Positions 33,563 to 43,141 of a stretch of DNA of 64,000 bases are shown one piece after another. The stretch comes from an uncultured Lachnospiraceae bacterium. GTDB taxonomy: Bacteria > Bacillota > Clostridia > Lachnospirales > Lachnospiraceae. The translations under genes and the position numbers were made by a program. Below the pieces are notes generated by a model. It was given only the letters and a program-made list of their open reading frames with translations. It searched no databases and was not told the origin of the DNA. The stretch spans positions 310,001 through 374,000 of the forward strand of contig CAKRVA010000001.1 of the NCBI GenBank assembly GCA_934408585.1. The letters are read 5' to 3'. The first letter of the stretch is position 1. Each line of letters begins with the position of its first letter.

Positions 33563-34375
33563 TTAATTGTAGGAGCTCAACGAATTGTATATTCTGATTT
33601 CTACTCTTCTGTTTTTGGCTCTTCCTTCCGGTGTGGAATTATCCGCTATCGGCACATACTCTCCACGTCCGGAATGTTTTATTCTGCTCGCATCCAATGT
33701 CGTATTTTCTTCGAGATAATAGAATACGGAAAGTGCTCTCCCCGCACTCAGTTCATCGTTGTTGGAATATTTTTTGGAACCCTTCATCGGAACATTATCC
33801 GTATGTCCTTCGATTTCAATTGTTCCGTCCGCAAAACGCTGTAATATAATTCCAAGCTGATTCATCAGTGGAAGGGATTCCTGCCGGATTTCCACACTGC
33901 CGGAATCAAACAGAATCGCTCCATTTACCGTAAGCTGTACATATTGGGAGGTAAATTCAATATCCACCTCTTTATCCATATTCTTTTCTTTCAACGCCTC
34001 TTCTACTTTTTCTGCCAGTTGTTCTGATTCTTTCAACTGCTCTTCCGTTACCATTTCAGAAGCTTCTTCGAAATCTTTTGGTTCTGCCTCACCTTCCGGA
34101 TTTTTCCCGGTACTGTTAATATAATTATCCAGCTCATTCAACTGGCTGACGCCGTTACTAATCAAAACGCCATCTCCGATTGCTGTAGAACCTGCACTGA
34201 AAATACTGAATGTCTGGTTAAAGGATGCTGCCATCAATTCAAACTTCTGGGCATCCATCGTTGACATGGAGAATAGCATAACAAAGAAGCACAATAGCAG
34301 ATTCATCAGATCCGCAAACGTACATTGCCACGCCGGTGCGCCTTTGGGGGGCTCTTCCGGTTTTCTTTTAGCCAT
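33563..34375 (-). CDS. motB: Flagellar motor stator protein MotB
   Basis: 270 residues. A single membrane helix carries the proton-path Asp at residue 22 (TFADLMNLLLCFF), followed by a plug/linker region and an OmpA-like peptidoglycan-binding domain (IEGHTDNVPM, SAGRALSVFYYL). The ATG at 34375 with GGAGGTGAAG upstream is preferred over the GTG at 34384; it overlaps the motA stop. The stator pair is placed inside the fla/che operon, unlike in B. subtilis. Confidence 0.95.
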   Translation of the reverse strand: MAKRKPEEPPKGAPAWQCTFADLMNLLLCFFVMLFSMSTMDAQKFELMAASFNQTFSIFSAGSTAIGDGVLISNGVSQLNELDNYINSTGKNPEGEAEPKDFEEASEMVTEEQLKESEQLAEKVEEALKEKNMDKEVDIEFTSQYVQLTVNGAILFDSGSVEIRQESLPLMNQLGIILQRFADGTIEIEGHTDNVPMKGSKKYSNNDELSAGRALSVFYYLEENTTLDASRIKHSGRGEYVPIADNSTPEGRAKNRRVEIRIYNSLSSYN

Positions 34376-35162
34376 TCTCTTCACCTCCCTCTTCAGACGC
34401 AGTCACACGATCTACGGGTGCAAGGAAGGATTTCAGTTTTTCTTCTATTACTCTTGGGTTTTCTCCTGCCTGAATCGACAAAAGTCCCTCAATCATAATT
34501 TCTTTCATTGTAATTTCGTTTGCGTTGTTCTTTTTTAACTTACCTGCTACCGGCGCACAAATCCAGTTTGCAAGTAAGGAACCATACAACGTAGTAATCA
34601 ACGCAACCGCCATGGAAGGTCCGATACTACTCGGGTCATCCATTTCATAAAGCATATTTACAAGACCGATCAACGTACCAATCATACCCCAGGCAGGACC
34701 CATGGCTCCCAGGTCATCCCAGAACGCAATTTTACTCTTATGACGTTCTTCAATGCTGACCAGCTCTGTTTCCATGATTCCACGTACAAGTTCCGGATCA
34801 GTGCCGTCTACAATCAGCAGAATTCCTTTTTTCATGAATTCATCATCCAGATCACCTGCTGCTTCTTCCAGGGAAAGAAGTCCCTCTTTACGTGCGACAT
34901 TGGATAATTCAATAATCTTCTGAATCATTCCCTTTACATCATTGGCTGGTGCCTTAAAAATAAGCATAAAGCTCTTCAGACCGGCAACGTATTCTTTTAA
35001 GGTTGTCGAAGCCATAAGCTCGAAAAAAGCGCCACCAAATGTAATAATTGCTGACGGGGGATCCAAATATCGACCAAAGTTTTCTGCACCTGCATTATCG
35101 ATAATACCGTATACGCACATGCCCAGACATAACAGCAGTCCTAAAATTGACGCTAAATCCAC
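34368..35162 (-). CDS. motA: Flagellar motor stator protein MotA
   Basis: 264 residues with four membrane helices and a large cytoplasmic loop. The conserved torque and channel regions are present (GTDPELVRGIMETEL and APAWGMIGTLIGLVNM). Together with MotB it forms the ion-driven stator. Confidence 0.95.
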   Translation of the reverse strand: MDLASILGLLLCLGMCVYGIIDNAGAENFGRYLDPPSAIITFGGAFFELMASTTLKEYVAGLKSFMLIFKAPANDVKGMIQKIIELSNVARKEGLLSLEEAAGDLDDEFMKKGILLIVDGTDPELVRGIMETELVSIEERHKSKIAFWDDLGAMGPAWGMIGTLIGLVNMLYEMDDPSSIGPSMAVALITTLYGSLLANWICAPVAGKLKKNNANEITMKEIMIEGLLSIQAGENPRVIEEKLKSFLAPVDRVTASEEGGEENG

Positions 35163-35182
35163 TAGTTATCACCTTTTTTACG

Positions 35183-35368
35183 TTAATCTGTAAAAATATC
35201 CTTTCTATACGATTTTACAAGATTTTTCACCTCTTGTCTACTTTCTTTTACAATTATTTTTCTTCCTGTTGTAAACATGACAACCGTATCCGGAGTTTCT
35301 TCGACTAATTCTATCAAATCCGGGTTTACAAGCACCTTGGCACCATTTATTTTTGTCAATTCAATCAT
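35183..35368 (-). CDS. flbD: FlbD/SwrD-family small flagellar protein
   Basis: 61 residues, whole-length match to the FlbD/SwrD pattern: MIELTKINGAKVLVNPDLIE then TTGRKIIVKES. In B. subtilis SwrD raises stator power; here the gene lies immediately before motA-motB, which fits that role. Confidence 0.9.
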   Translation of the reverse strand: MIELTKINGAKVLVNPDLIELVEETPDTVVMFTTGRKIIVKESRQEVKNLVKSYRKDIFTD

Positions 35369-35398
35369 TGCTTTTCCCCCTTTTCATTTAAAATACCT

Positions 35399-35430
35399 AA
35401 AGGGAACGGGCCTTCCGCCCCGTTCCCTTA
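35399..35430 (-). terminator. Strong hairpin between flgE and flbD (partial terminator or processing site)
   Basis: AAGGGAACGGG pairs with CCCGTTCCCTT (11 bp, 8-nt loop). On the minus strand it is followed by TTTAGGTATTTT rather than a clean T-run, so it may lower rather than stop transcription, or stabilise the upstream hook mRNA. It is the clearest hairpin I noticed inside the fla/che operon. Confidence 0.5.
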
Positions 35431-35466
35431 TAAAACTTTTTCTATTTACAATTTACTTAGAAAAAC

Positions 35467-36888
35467 TTATCTCTTAAGGTTTGTCAATTCCTCAAGAAGT
35501 GTATCTGATACTGTAATAATACGGCTGTTCGCCTGGAAACCTCTCTGGGTTGTAATCATTTCGGTAAATTCTGCAGAAAGGTCTACGTTACTCATTTCAA
35601 GTACGCCTGAGTTCATGTAACCGCCGCCAACGGTAATGTCTTCACCGACTCCATTAAATTCACCGGAGTTCTGTGTTGCTGAATAAAGGTTATCTCCTTC
35701 TTTTTCCAGACCGGAGGCATTTGCAAATGTCGCAACTGCAATCTGTCCGAGCAGACGATCCATACCATTGTCATAGGATGCATAAATCTTTCCGTCCTTT
35801 GCAATGGAAATACCGCTCATCTCACCAAGCTTACGTCCTGCTCCAAGATTCTTGGCATCACCTCTCGTCATTGTAAAGGTAGAACTTCCGTTGTTGTTCT
35901 GGTTGGATGTTGCACTGAAATCGATGGAAATATTCTTAAAGCTCGGTAAAGCTGCTGTATCTTTTATATTTAATGAAATTGCAGACTTTCCTTCTGTTGC
36001 CGTTGCCAATTCACCAACGCATTGGAATTTACCTGTTCCCGCATCATACTTCACATAAGCACCCTTGCCTGCTGCAAGTGCTGTTCCGCCTGCCGGCGTA
36101 ACGGTCTGTGCATCGAGTTCAACATAGTCTGTAATCGTCTTGCCGTTTGCTGTATCCACAATGGATTTTCCATTGCTGTCAAGAATATCTTCCAGCTGGA
36201 TATAGAACAATCCATCATCTGCACTGGTATCTGCATCATGAAGTGTGAATCTTGCGGTATAGGTAAATCCCTTGCTGTCATAGAAATCCAGATTTACTAC
36301 ACGTCCATCTGCGCTTGTTACGTTCTTATCATTCGTATCAATAATACCGGATACGGTTGCTGCGGTACTTGCCTCTGCCTCATAATACATATTGTCTGCG
36401 GTCATGACACGAAGTGCCTGTACGTTATCGGGCTTAATTACGTTCGGATTTTCAGGGTCCGGCAACCAGCCCATTACATTATAACCGGTACTTGTCATTG
36501 CAAGGTTTCCGGCTCCATCCACATAGAAAGAACCATCTCTTGTAAAGAAGTTTTCAGAACCGTTGCTGACTACGAAGAACGCATCTCCGGTAATCATCAA
36601 ATCGAACGGGTCGTTTGTGGTCTGGGTAGCTCCCTGTGTGGTAATTGCTGTTTTAATTGCACTTGTTTTCGAACCAAGACCAATCTGTCTTGCGTTTGTA
36701 CCACCAACACCGGTTGTCGCATTGGCACCGGATGCTGCCTGCGTGGTCTGATACATCAAATCACTAAATGTCATGGACTGTGATTTGTATGCGGTTGTGT
36801 TAACGTTAGCAATGTTATTACCAATAACATCCATTCTTGTCTGGTGTGTCTTAAGACCTGCAACACCAGAATATAATGATCTCATCAT
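35467..36888 (-). CDS. flgE: Flagellar hook protein FlgE
   Basis: 473 residues. The N-terminal rod/hook signature (RSLYSGVAGLKTHQTRMDVI then GNNIANVNTTAYK) and the C-terminal helix (TEMITTQRGFQANSRIITVS) are typical. The middle beta domains form the hook surface. AAAGGAGG precedes the ATG. Exported through the flagellar type III system. Confidence 0.95.
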   Translation of the reverse strand: MMRSLYSGVAGLKTHQTRMDVIGNNIANVNTTAYKSQSMTFSDLMYQTTQAASGANATTGVGGTNARQIGLGSKTSAIKTAITTQGATQTTNDPFDLMITGDAFFVVSNGSENFFTRDGSFYVDGAGNLAMTSTGYNVMGWLPDPENPNVIKPDNVQALRVMTADNMYYEAEASTAATVSGIIDTNDKNVTSADGRVVNLDFYDSKGFTYTARFTLHDADTSADDGLFYIQLEDILDSNGKSIVDTANGKTITDYVELDAQTVTPAGGTALAAGKGAYVKYDAGTGKFQCVGELATATEGKSAISLNIKDTAALPSFKNISIDFSATSNQNNNGSSTFTMTRGDAKNLGAGRKLGEMSGISIAKDGKIYASYDNGMDRLLGQIAVATFANASGLEKEGDNLYSATQNSGEFNGVGEDITVGGGYMNSGVLEMSNVDLSAEFTEMITTQRGFQANSRIITVSDTLLEELTNLKR

Positions 36889-36963
36889 AATGAATGACCT
36901 CCTTTAGCTTTGAACCGTTCATTCCGTCTGTCAGTCGGGAATGTCTGCCTCCATAAGGTCCGG

Positions 36964-37359
36964 CTAGATTATTACGGCTCCATCAATATTTGTAAAAATA
37001 TTTTCGTTCGTTTCTCCCTGTTGCATTGCGGTAACCACTGTATTGTTTGGTATGTTCACAATAAATGCAAGCTGGTCAACCAATACCAGGGATTCTCTGA
37101 TTCCTTTCTGTGATGCTTTGGATGTCCCTTCCTGTAATCGTTCCATCTGTGCTTTCGTAAGCTCAATGTTCCGGTTGGATAACCGCTGTGCGGCATGCTT
37201 GGAAAATTTTATTTCACTGTTTTGGGCTTTCTTGTCATCCAGGATTTCCTGAAAGCTTTTCTGCCCGGATAGCTTAACCTCCGAAGCGGTATTTGGTTGA
37301 TTCAGGTATTGATCCTTAAGCTGCTCTATCGAAAGAAATCCATTGTTTTTGACAATCAT
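36964..37359 (-). CDS. Flagellar operon protein of the TIGR02530 type
   Basis: 131 residues. The family signature FSKHAAQRLSNRNIELTKAQ is in the middle, followed by a conserved beta-rich end (LVLVDQLAFIVNIPNNTVV). It occurs between flgD and flgE in many Bacillota. It may act in hook assembly; function is not established. Confidence 0.85.
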   Translation of the reverse strand: MIVKNNGFLSIEQLKDQYLNQPNTASEVKLSGQKSFQEILDDKKAQNSEIKFSKHAAQRLSNRNIELTKAQMERLQEGTSKASQKGIRESLVLVDQLAFIVNIPNNTVVTAMQQGETNENIFTNIDGAVII

Positions 37360-37381
37360 CTCTTTCTCCTCCCTGAGTTAC

Positions 37382-38086
37382 TTAAACCTCCTGAGTTTCT
37401 TCCGTCTTCTCGTCTTCCTGTTCCTTATCGCCTGTTTCTTCTTCGTTCTTCTTCTGTTCTTCGAGAAGCTTATCCATTCTGTTCACATATTCTTTCAGCT
37501 TCTTTACCAGATCATCGGAAATAAACGACTGCTGATAAGATGTCAATGAGTTGTATCCGTTGCGAAGTGTTTCAATGCTTTCTGCATCATCTGTGGTAAG
37601 CATATCAAGACTTGGAAGCTTATTCATTGCTCTTGCAAATGCGACTGCCAAATCAAATGCGGTCTGATATGTTTCGTCAATAACTGATGTCACATCATCT
37701 GCTGCATAAAGTGTTCCTTCGATAGAAACATAAGCTTTGTTGTTCTCATAAGTAACGTATTCGACCATTCCCTGAATGGTTTTTGTTTCTCCGTTACTGT
37801 CTGTTGTGCTGACCTCAACCAGTTTTCCAACCATAGAGGATGCTCTGCTGAGTTCCATTGTGGCTGCCATGTTCTGCATCTGCTCTACCTGTGAGAATGT
37901 TGCATATTGGGATATGTATTCCGTATTTGAGGTAGGCTCCAACGGGTCCTGATATTTCATCTGGGCAACTAATAACTGTAAAAATGCATCTTTGTCCATT
38001 CCGCTGTTGGTTGCTGCTTTCTTTACGGAACTTTCTGCCGCTGTTTCCACAATCTTGCCATCTTTTATGACTGCTCCTACTGCCAT
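37382..38086 (-). CDS. flgD: Hook-capping protein FlgD with additional C-terminal helical module
   Basis: 234 residues. The FlgD N-terminal region is clear (KDAFLQLLVAQMKYQDPLEP, FSQVEQMQNM), followed by a short beta segment (about 87-135). Residues about 140-209 form a different module (ARAMNKLPSL, LRNGYNSLTSYQQSFIS) that looks like the three-helix repeats of Gram-positive surface proteins. The end is a highly acidic tail (about 210-234). The usual FlgD Ig-like domain is not evident. It caps the growing hook. Confidence 0.9.
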   Translation of the reverse strand: MAVGAVIKDGKIVETAAESSVKKAATNSGMDKDAFLQLLVAQMKYQDPLEPTSNTEYISQYATFSQVEQMQNMAATMELSRASSMVGKLVEVSTTDSNGETKTIQGMVEYVTYENNKAYVSIEGTLYAADDVTSVIDETYQTAFDLAVAFARAMNKLPSLDMLTTDDAESIETLRNGYNSLTSYQQSFISDDLVKKLKEYVNRMDKLLEEQKKNEEETGDKEQEDEKTEETQEV

Positions 38087-38110
38087 GCTTTCACTCCTTT
38101 CTTTTTTCTT

Positions 38111-39508
38111 TTATGCGGTATAATCTACCGTATTTCCATTCATTTCCATTACTTTTGCGTTTAGAAGTTCTTCTTCGGAAGCCTCTTCTTCAAACAACGC
38201 ATCCAATTCGTTCAGATTGATTCTTCTTGGTGTTTTCTTATTTCTCTCGTAAGATTCCTGTCTTTCCTGTCCCTGCCAGAGATTGCTTTCAAATCCTTTT
38301 GCATCAACGGATACCTCTACTGCTTCAACCTTGACTCCCTGTTCTCTCAGGTTGTCTCTGAGTTCTGTAATCTGGGTTTCCAATGCTGCTTTCACACTTT
38401 CATTCTGCACATGGAACTCTGCCGTAACCTCACCGCCTTTGGATGTCAGTTGTACATGTACGGTTCCAAGGCTTTCGGGATGAAGCTGCATTTCCAGCTG
38501 ATCCATTCCCGGCTTCAACTGAATTTTCATGTAATTCAGAATCTGGTCCATGATTTCCTGTGTGTTCTGGTCAAAGGATGAAATGTTCTGCGCAAAAGAC
38601 GTTTCCTCAACAGACACCTTGTCCTGCAACACTGAATTGAGCATCAGGTTTTCGGAATGCAGTGATGTTTCGGTATGCTGCTCCTGCTCGCCATGTTTTC
38701 CGGACTGTTCGGACATATCACGGGATGGCTGCTCTTTTACTTCTCTGGAAGCTGCTTCCACAGTTCCGGTCACATTTCCGTCTGCATCGGCTGACAGCTT
38801 TACTTCTTCACCATTTACTTTGATTTCAATGGTCATGTCAGGCTGCTCTGTTTCCGAAAGCACTTCTTCAAGAGAAGCATCCTGTCCAGTCGAATCCACT
38901 GGTATTTCAGGATTTGTTTCTTTCATCTGGGAAAGAAGCTGCTGCATTTCTTCCGGTGTAACATTCATTTCCTGCATGAGCTGTCCGGTCAAATCATCTG
39001 CAAATTGGTTTAACGACTGAAGATTCTGAAACAAACCTTCATTTGTGAGCAATGCTGACGCATCTGCTTCTCCACTCATCTGAAGTACAAGTTCCTGAAG
39101 ACTGCCCGGTTCCAAAAGGGATATGTAACTCAGTCCCAGAACTTCCATGGCATCCAGTACTTCTTCTTCCGTAACACCAAGGGTTTTAGCTACTTCATCA
39201 GCAATTTCCTGTCCGGCTTTTTCCATTTGTTCCGATGGATTTTCAACCGTTTTTCGGATTTCCTGAGATTTCACCGGCTCTCTACTCTTCACATCATTGA
39301 TTTGCTTTGATGTTTCGGAAGGTTTGGAACCATTGGTGCACTTAGACAATGTGGTCTGCTTGCCAGCATCTGAATTGTTGTTCTCTCCCGTTGCCTTGCT
39401 CATGGCACTTCCAAAGCTTCCATCAGACAACTTTGTATTTTGTACCGGAGCTTTTGTCCCGACAAAATTCACGAGAGAGTTCACACTTTTTACAGGTGCA
39501 CTTGTCAT
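38111..39508 (-). CDS. fliK: Hook-length control protein FliK
   Basis: 465 residues. The N-terminal two thirds are disordered and acidic (ruler part). The C-terminal FliK switch domain is recognisable (IQLKPGMDQLEMQLHPESLG, EFHVQNESVKAALE). It stops hook growth by acting on FlhB. Position between ylxF and flgD is as in B. subtilis. Confidence 0.92.
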   Translation of the reverse strand: MTSAPVKSVNSLVNFVGTKAPVQNTKLSDGSFGSAMSKATGENNNSDAGKQTTLSKCTNGSKPSETSKQINDVKSREPVKSQEIRKTVENPSEQMEKAGQEIADEVAKTLGVTEEEVLDAMEVLGLSYISLLEPGSLQELVLQMSGEADASALLTNEGLFQNLQSLNQFADDLTGQLMQEMNVTPEEMQQLLSQMKETNPEIPVDSTGQDASLEEVLSETEQPDMTIEIKVNGEEVKLSADADGNVTGTVEAASREVKEQPSRDMSEQSGKHGEQEQHTETSLHSENLMLNSVLQDKVSVEETSFAQNISSFDQNTQEIMDQILNYMKIQLKPGMDQLEMQLHPESLGTVHVQLTSKGGEVTAEFHVQNESVKAALETQITELRDNLREQGVKVEAVEVSVDAKGFESNLWQGQERQESYERNKKTPRRINLNELDALFEEEASEEELLNAKVMEMNGNTVDYTA

Positions 39509-39571
39509 TTTTTCTCCTCCTATATGTATTTTTCAAGGTACACTTATATATCGGTCAAAGAAGTAATCTTC

Positions 39572-40453
39572 TTAAGACTCTGGGTCCATAATTTTCGTAA
39601 TTTTAGCAGCAACATCTGCATTCATTACTCCCAGGATTTTTCCTCTGTCATCCGGCTCCATGACGCCAAGAATTCTCGCTGCCAAATCCAGATTATCCGT
39701 CATTGCTTCAAAAATCTTTGCCGCCTCTTTTGGTTTCATTGCAGAATATGCCTGTGCATAGTTCTTGATTTCATCGCTTTCTTCAATCTGCGTAACCACC
39801 TGCTTATATAAATACTCCGCCGTTGCAGGATCCATGGATTCATAATATTTCTTGTACTCCTCGATTCCGGGTCCCTTATCTGCATAAACAACCTCTTCGT
39901 AAAATTGCGTCTTAATCCTTTGGAATTCCACCTGGCTGTCCTCAAAGGTTTTCAGCCGGTCCACTTCTGCCTGAAGCTGTTCCACCTCGTCCGAACTGGT
40001 AGTTCCTGCAGACTTTGCACGCTCCAATTCAAGCTCCAGCTCTTTGATGTAATCAACCGCCTCCTGCAGACTGCTGTAACCACCATACGCTTCCGTATCC
40101 TGATTATCCACTTCCACAGCACTGCTCTTAGGCAAAATCAGGTTCAGCACCGGCACATCCTTCAAAATTGGTGTCAAAACATTACTGCCGAATCCGCCTA
40201 AATCCAGTTTTACCACAAGACACAAAATAGCAATCCAGATAAGTACAATCACAAATGTCACCATAAAGACAGAGCCATTGCTTGATTCTTCATCTTCCAT
40301 AAGCTCCGCTTCCTGGCTTGCAAGTTCCTTGGCACGTTGTCTGGCTGCTTTTTTTTGCTCTCTCTGCTCTGTTTTCAGTTTTTTCTTTTCTGCCTTTAAA
40401 CGCTGCTTTTCTGCTTTTGTATCTTCGCTGTTTACTAATTCATCCATTGCCAT
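39572..40453 (-). CDS. ylxF: YlxF/MotE-like flagellar membrane protein with MgtE N-like domain
   Basis: 293 residues. A charged N-terminal coiled region (Lys/Gln-rich, about 10-50) is followed by one membrane helix (about 63-83), a coiled coil (about 130-170) and a C-terminal helical MgtE-N-type domain (AMKPKEAAKIFEAM, RILGVMEPDDRGKILG). In related bacteria MotE acts as a chaperone for MotC; in Bacillus the place between fliJ and fliK is held by ylxF. Exact role is unknown. Confidence 0.82.
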   Translation of the reverse strand: MAMDELVNSEDTKAEKQRLKAEKKKLKTEQREQKKAARQRAKELASQEAELMEDEESSNGSVFMVTFVIVLIWIAILCLVVKLDLGGFGSNVLTPILKDVPVLNLILPKSSAVEVDNQDTEAYGGYSSLQEAVDYIKELELELERAKSAGTTSSDEVEQLQAEVDRLKTFEDSQVEFQRIKTQFYEEVVYADKGPGIEEYKKYYESMDPATAEYLYKQVVTQIEESDEIKNYAQAYSAMKPKEAAKIFEAMTDNLDLAARILGVMEPDDRGKILGVMNADVAAKITKIMDPES

Positions 40454-40466
40454 AAGTCAAATTCTC

Positions 40467-40910
40467 CTACGCCTTTTTGCCATACGTATAGCTTACCAGC
40501 TCGTCAATCTCTTTTGCCTCTTTCGCATTTTCTTCTTTCACAAATGCTTCGAATGCCTTTTCCCTTAGTTTCTCCTGCGTTTTGCTCTCCTGCATGGCAT
40601 TCTGCAATGCTACTCTTGCTTCTTCCAGCAGGTCTTCTGCCCGCTTGACCTCCAGCCGCTGTTGTGTTGCAAATTCATCCATCCGCAAAATAGCCTCTTT
40701 GTTTTCGATGATTTCCATAACATTCAGAGCGCTTTCCCGAAGTTCCCTGCCTTTTTGCTCATATGCTTCCTTTCGGTCCAGCAGAATCTGCAATTTTTCC
40801 TCTTCCTCGGTAAGACGCACCCTGGCGGCTGCAAAATCATTTCTTGCCTGCTCTTCCAGTTTCTTTTTTACCTCCAGAATACTCTGCATCCGGTAGACAA
40901 ACTTTGACAT
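40467..40910 (-). CDS. fliJ: Flagellar export chaperone FliJ
   Basis: 147 residues, almost entirely coiled coil (YRMQSILEVKKKLEEQARND onward), the FliJ pattern and length. It acts in the export ATPase complex with FliI and FliH. 20 bp after fliI. Confidence 0.92.
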   Translation of the reverse strand: MSKFVYRMQSILEVKKKLEEQARNDFAAARVRLTEEEEKLQILLDRKEAYEQKGRELRESALNVMEIIENKEAILRMDEFATQQRLEVKRAEDLLEEARVALQNAMQESKTQEKLREKAFEAFVKEENAKEAKEIDELVSYTYGKKA

Positions 40911-40930
40911 CCTCTACTACCTCTAAAAAT

Positions 40931-42256
40931 TTATGATTCTTCAAAAATAGCTTTTAACATTGCCACCGTTTCCTCAAAACTGAATTTTTCTGACACATCC
41001 TGCAAAAGAAATTCATTTACTGCTCCAATTTTAGCAACCGCCTCGTCAATGGCAGGATTGCTTCCCGCTTTATAGGCCCCGATGTTAATCAGGTCTTCCG
41101 CCTCGTTATAGGTTGCCAGAACATTTTTCAGTTTTCCTGCATAGCTTTTATGTTCACGCGTTGCAATCTGGCTCATACATCTCGAAATGCTCTGTAATAC
41201 ATCAATTGCCGGATAGTGATTCTTATGTGCCAGCTTACGGTTCAGCATAATATGTCCATCCAAAATACTTCTTGCCGTATCGGTAATCGGTTCATTAAAA
41301 TCATCCCCATCTACGAGAACGGTATATAGTCCCGTGATAGAACCCTTGTCAGAACATCCGGCACGCTCCAGTATCTTAGGCATTTCCGAGTAAACACTCG
41401 GCGGATACCCTCTGGAAACCGGCGGTTCTCCACTGGCAAGACCGATTTCACGCTGTGCCATGGAAAAACGCGTCAGTGAATCCATCATCAGCAACACATC
41501 TTTTCCCTGATCCCGGAAATATTCTGCGATTGCCGTTGCCGTCTGTGCTGCCTTTTTACGTTCCAAAGCAGGTTTGTCCGAAGTTGCAATTACAACAACC
41601 GAGCGTTTCATACCTTCCGGTCCAAGGTCACGTTCAATAAATTCACGTACCTCCCTGCCACGTTCTCCAATCAGTGCAATAACATTGATATCTGCTTTTG
41701 TATTACGGGCAAACATTCCCATCAGTGTAGATTTTCCAACACCGGAACCCGCAAAAATACCAATTCTCTGTCCTTTTCCAACCGTAATCAATCCATCCAC
41801 GGCTTTTACACCCAGTGGAAGGACTTCGGAAATAATTTTACGGCACATCGGGTCAGGCGGCTTCGCCTCTACCGAATATTCTCTTCCCGTAAGCACCATT
41901 TCTTCATTCGGTCGTCCAAGACCGTCCAAAGTATGACAAAGAAGCCCCTCATCCACGCGAACGGTCAAAGGTGCTCCTGTATTTTCGACGCTGCTTCCCG
42001 GACCGATTCCTTCTACATCCTCATAGGGCATCAGCAGGTTTCTTCCTTCCCGGAATCCTACTACTTCTGCCAGCGCAGGTCTCGTTTCTGCATTGGAACT
42101 GTTGGGATAAATCATACAGATATCCCCCAGTTTTGCAGATGGCCCTGCAGATTCAATCGTCAGTCCGACCACGTTTACCACTTTGCCACGAATCTTAAAT
42201 AGTGGCTCTGACAAAACACTGTTATATTTTTCGAGTTTTATCTCAGGTGTTATCAA
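40931..42256 (-). CDS. fliI: Flagellum-specific export ATPase FliI
   Basis: 441 residues, F1-ATPase beta-like. Walker A GSGVGKST at 170-177 and Walker B VLLMMDSLTRF are present. The start is TTG at 42256 with GGGAAAGG about 9 nt upstream; no better ATG lies nearby. It energises export-substrate entry. Confidence 0.96.
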   Translation of the reverse strand: MITPEIKLEKYNSVLSEPLFKIRGKVVNVVGLTIESAGPSAKLGDICMIYPNSSNAETRPALAEVVGFREGRNLLMPYEDVEGIGPGSSVENTGAPLTVRVDEGLLCHTLDGLGRPNEEMVLTGREYSVEAKPPDPMCRKIISEVLPLGVKAVDGLITVGKGQRIGIFAGSGVGKSTLMGMFARNTKADINVIALIGERGREVREFIERDLGPEGMKRSVVVIATSDKPALERKKAAQTATAIAEYFRDQGKDVLLMMDSLTRFSMAQREIGLASGEPPVSRGYPPSVYSEMPKILERAGCSDKGSITGLYTVLVDGDDFNEPITDTARSILDGHIMLNRKLAHKNHYPAIDVLQSISRCMSQIATREHKSYAGKLKNVLATYNEAEDLINIGAYKAGSNPAIDEAVAKIGAVNEFLLQDVSEKFSFEETVAMLKAIFEES

Positions 42257-42286
42257 TTTATCAAGCCTTTCCCTGTCATACTGAAA

Positions 42287-43141
42287 TTATTGGAAAGAAA
42301 GAAGACGCAATCTGCGCTTCAATTCTTCCAGCTCGGTATCCAAAGAACAGTCATAAATTCCATTTTCTGTTTCTACCATGCACTGTGCTTTCGTCATGGT
42401 CGCATCGGAAACAACTTCTACGGAATTTCCCATCATTCCGGTTTCTTCCAGAAGTATTTCTTTATGTTCCTGCACATACGCATAGTCTTCTTTTGATACA
42501 TGAATCATAATATTTTTGGCGCCATCTATTTTCTGCATCGCATCCATCAGCAGATTGTAAACAAGATTTTCATACTTGCGTAAATCCACATTGAAAATAT
42601 GCTCATAAATGCCCGTCAGTTTTTCTACAAATGCCGGCTCCAGCTCCTGCATTTTTTTCTGGTATTCCTCCTCCAATGCAATCGCCTCATCCCGGCATTT
42701 CTTCTGTTTCTCTTCTAATTCAGCAACGCCTTCGGCATATCCTTCCTGATATCCGCGTTTTTTTGCCTCATCATATGCCTGTGCTTTCATCGCAGAAATT
42801 TCCGCTTCTGCCTGTTCCATCACATGAGAAGCTTCGTCCTTAAGCCGCTCCACTTCTTCTCTGGCAGCCTCAATTTCCCGGTTCAGCTGTTCCTGTTCCT
42901 CGAGTGCTGCACTTCGCAAAACAGCACTTTCACTGTCGGTATCAATCAGTGCATCAACTCCCACAGCCTCTGCATCAAGTCCCTCTGAAAAACCATCTTT
43001 TTCTTCCGAAGCCGGTTCATGTTTCCGTGCCTGTCTGTCGGCTTCATCCTTAAGACGCTGTTCCACAAGGTCATTGGTATCAATCACACGGGTATCCTCG
43101 TTCATTGTAATCCAGCCGGCTTTTAACAAATTACTAGACAA
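42287..43141 (-). CDS. fliH: Flagellar export ATPase regulator FliH
   Basis: 284 residues. The N-terminus SSNLLKAGWITMNEDTRVID is typical of Clostridia FliH; a long coiled coil (about 80-150) and the FliH C-terminal domain follow. I start at TTG (43141), which has a perfect GGAGGTGA 8 nt upstream inside the end of fliG; a GTG at 43153 is the alternative. The start overlaps the fliG stop by 8 nt. Confidence 0.9.
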   Translation of the reverse strand: MSSNLLKAGWITMNEDTRVIDTNDLVEQRLKDEADRQARKHEPASEEKDGFSEGLDAEAVGVDALIDTDSESAVLRSAALEEQEQLNREIEAAREEVERLKDEASHVMEQAEAEISAMKAQAYDEAKKRGYQEGYAEGVAELEEKQKKCRDEAIALEEEYQKKMQELEPAFVEKLTGIYEHIFNVDLRKYENLVYNLLMDAMQKIDGAKNIMIHVSKEDYAYVQEHKEILLEETGMMGNSVEVVSDATMTKAQCMVETENGIYDCSLDTELEELKRRLRLLSFQ

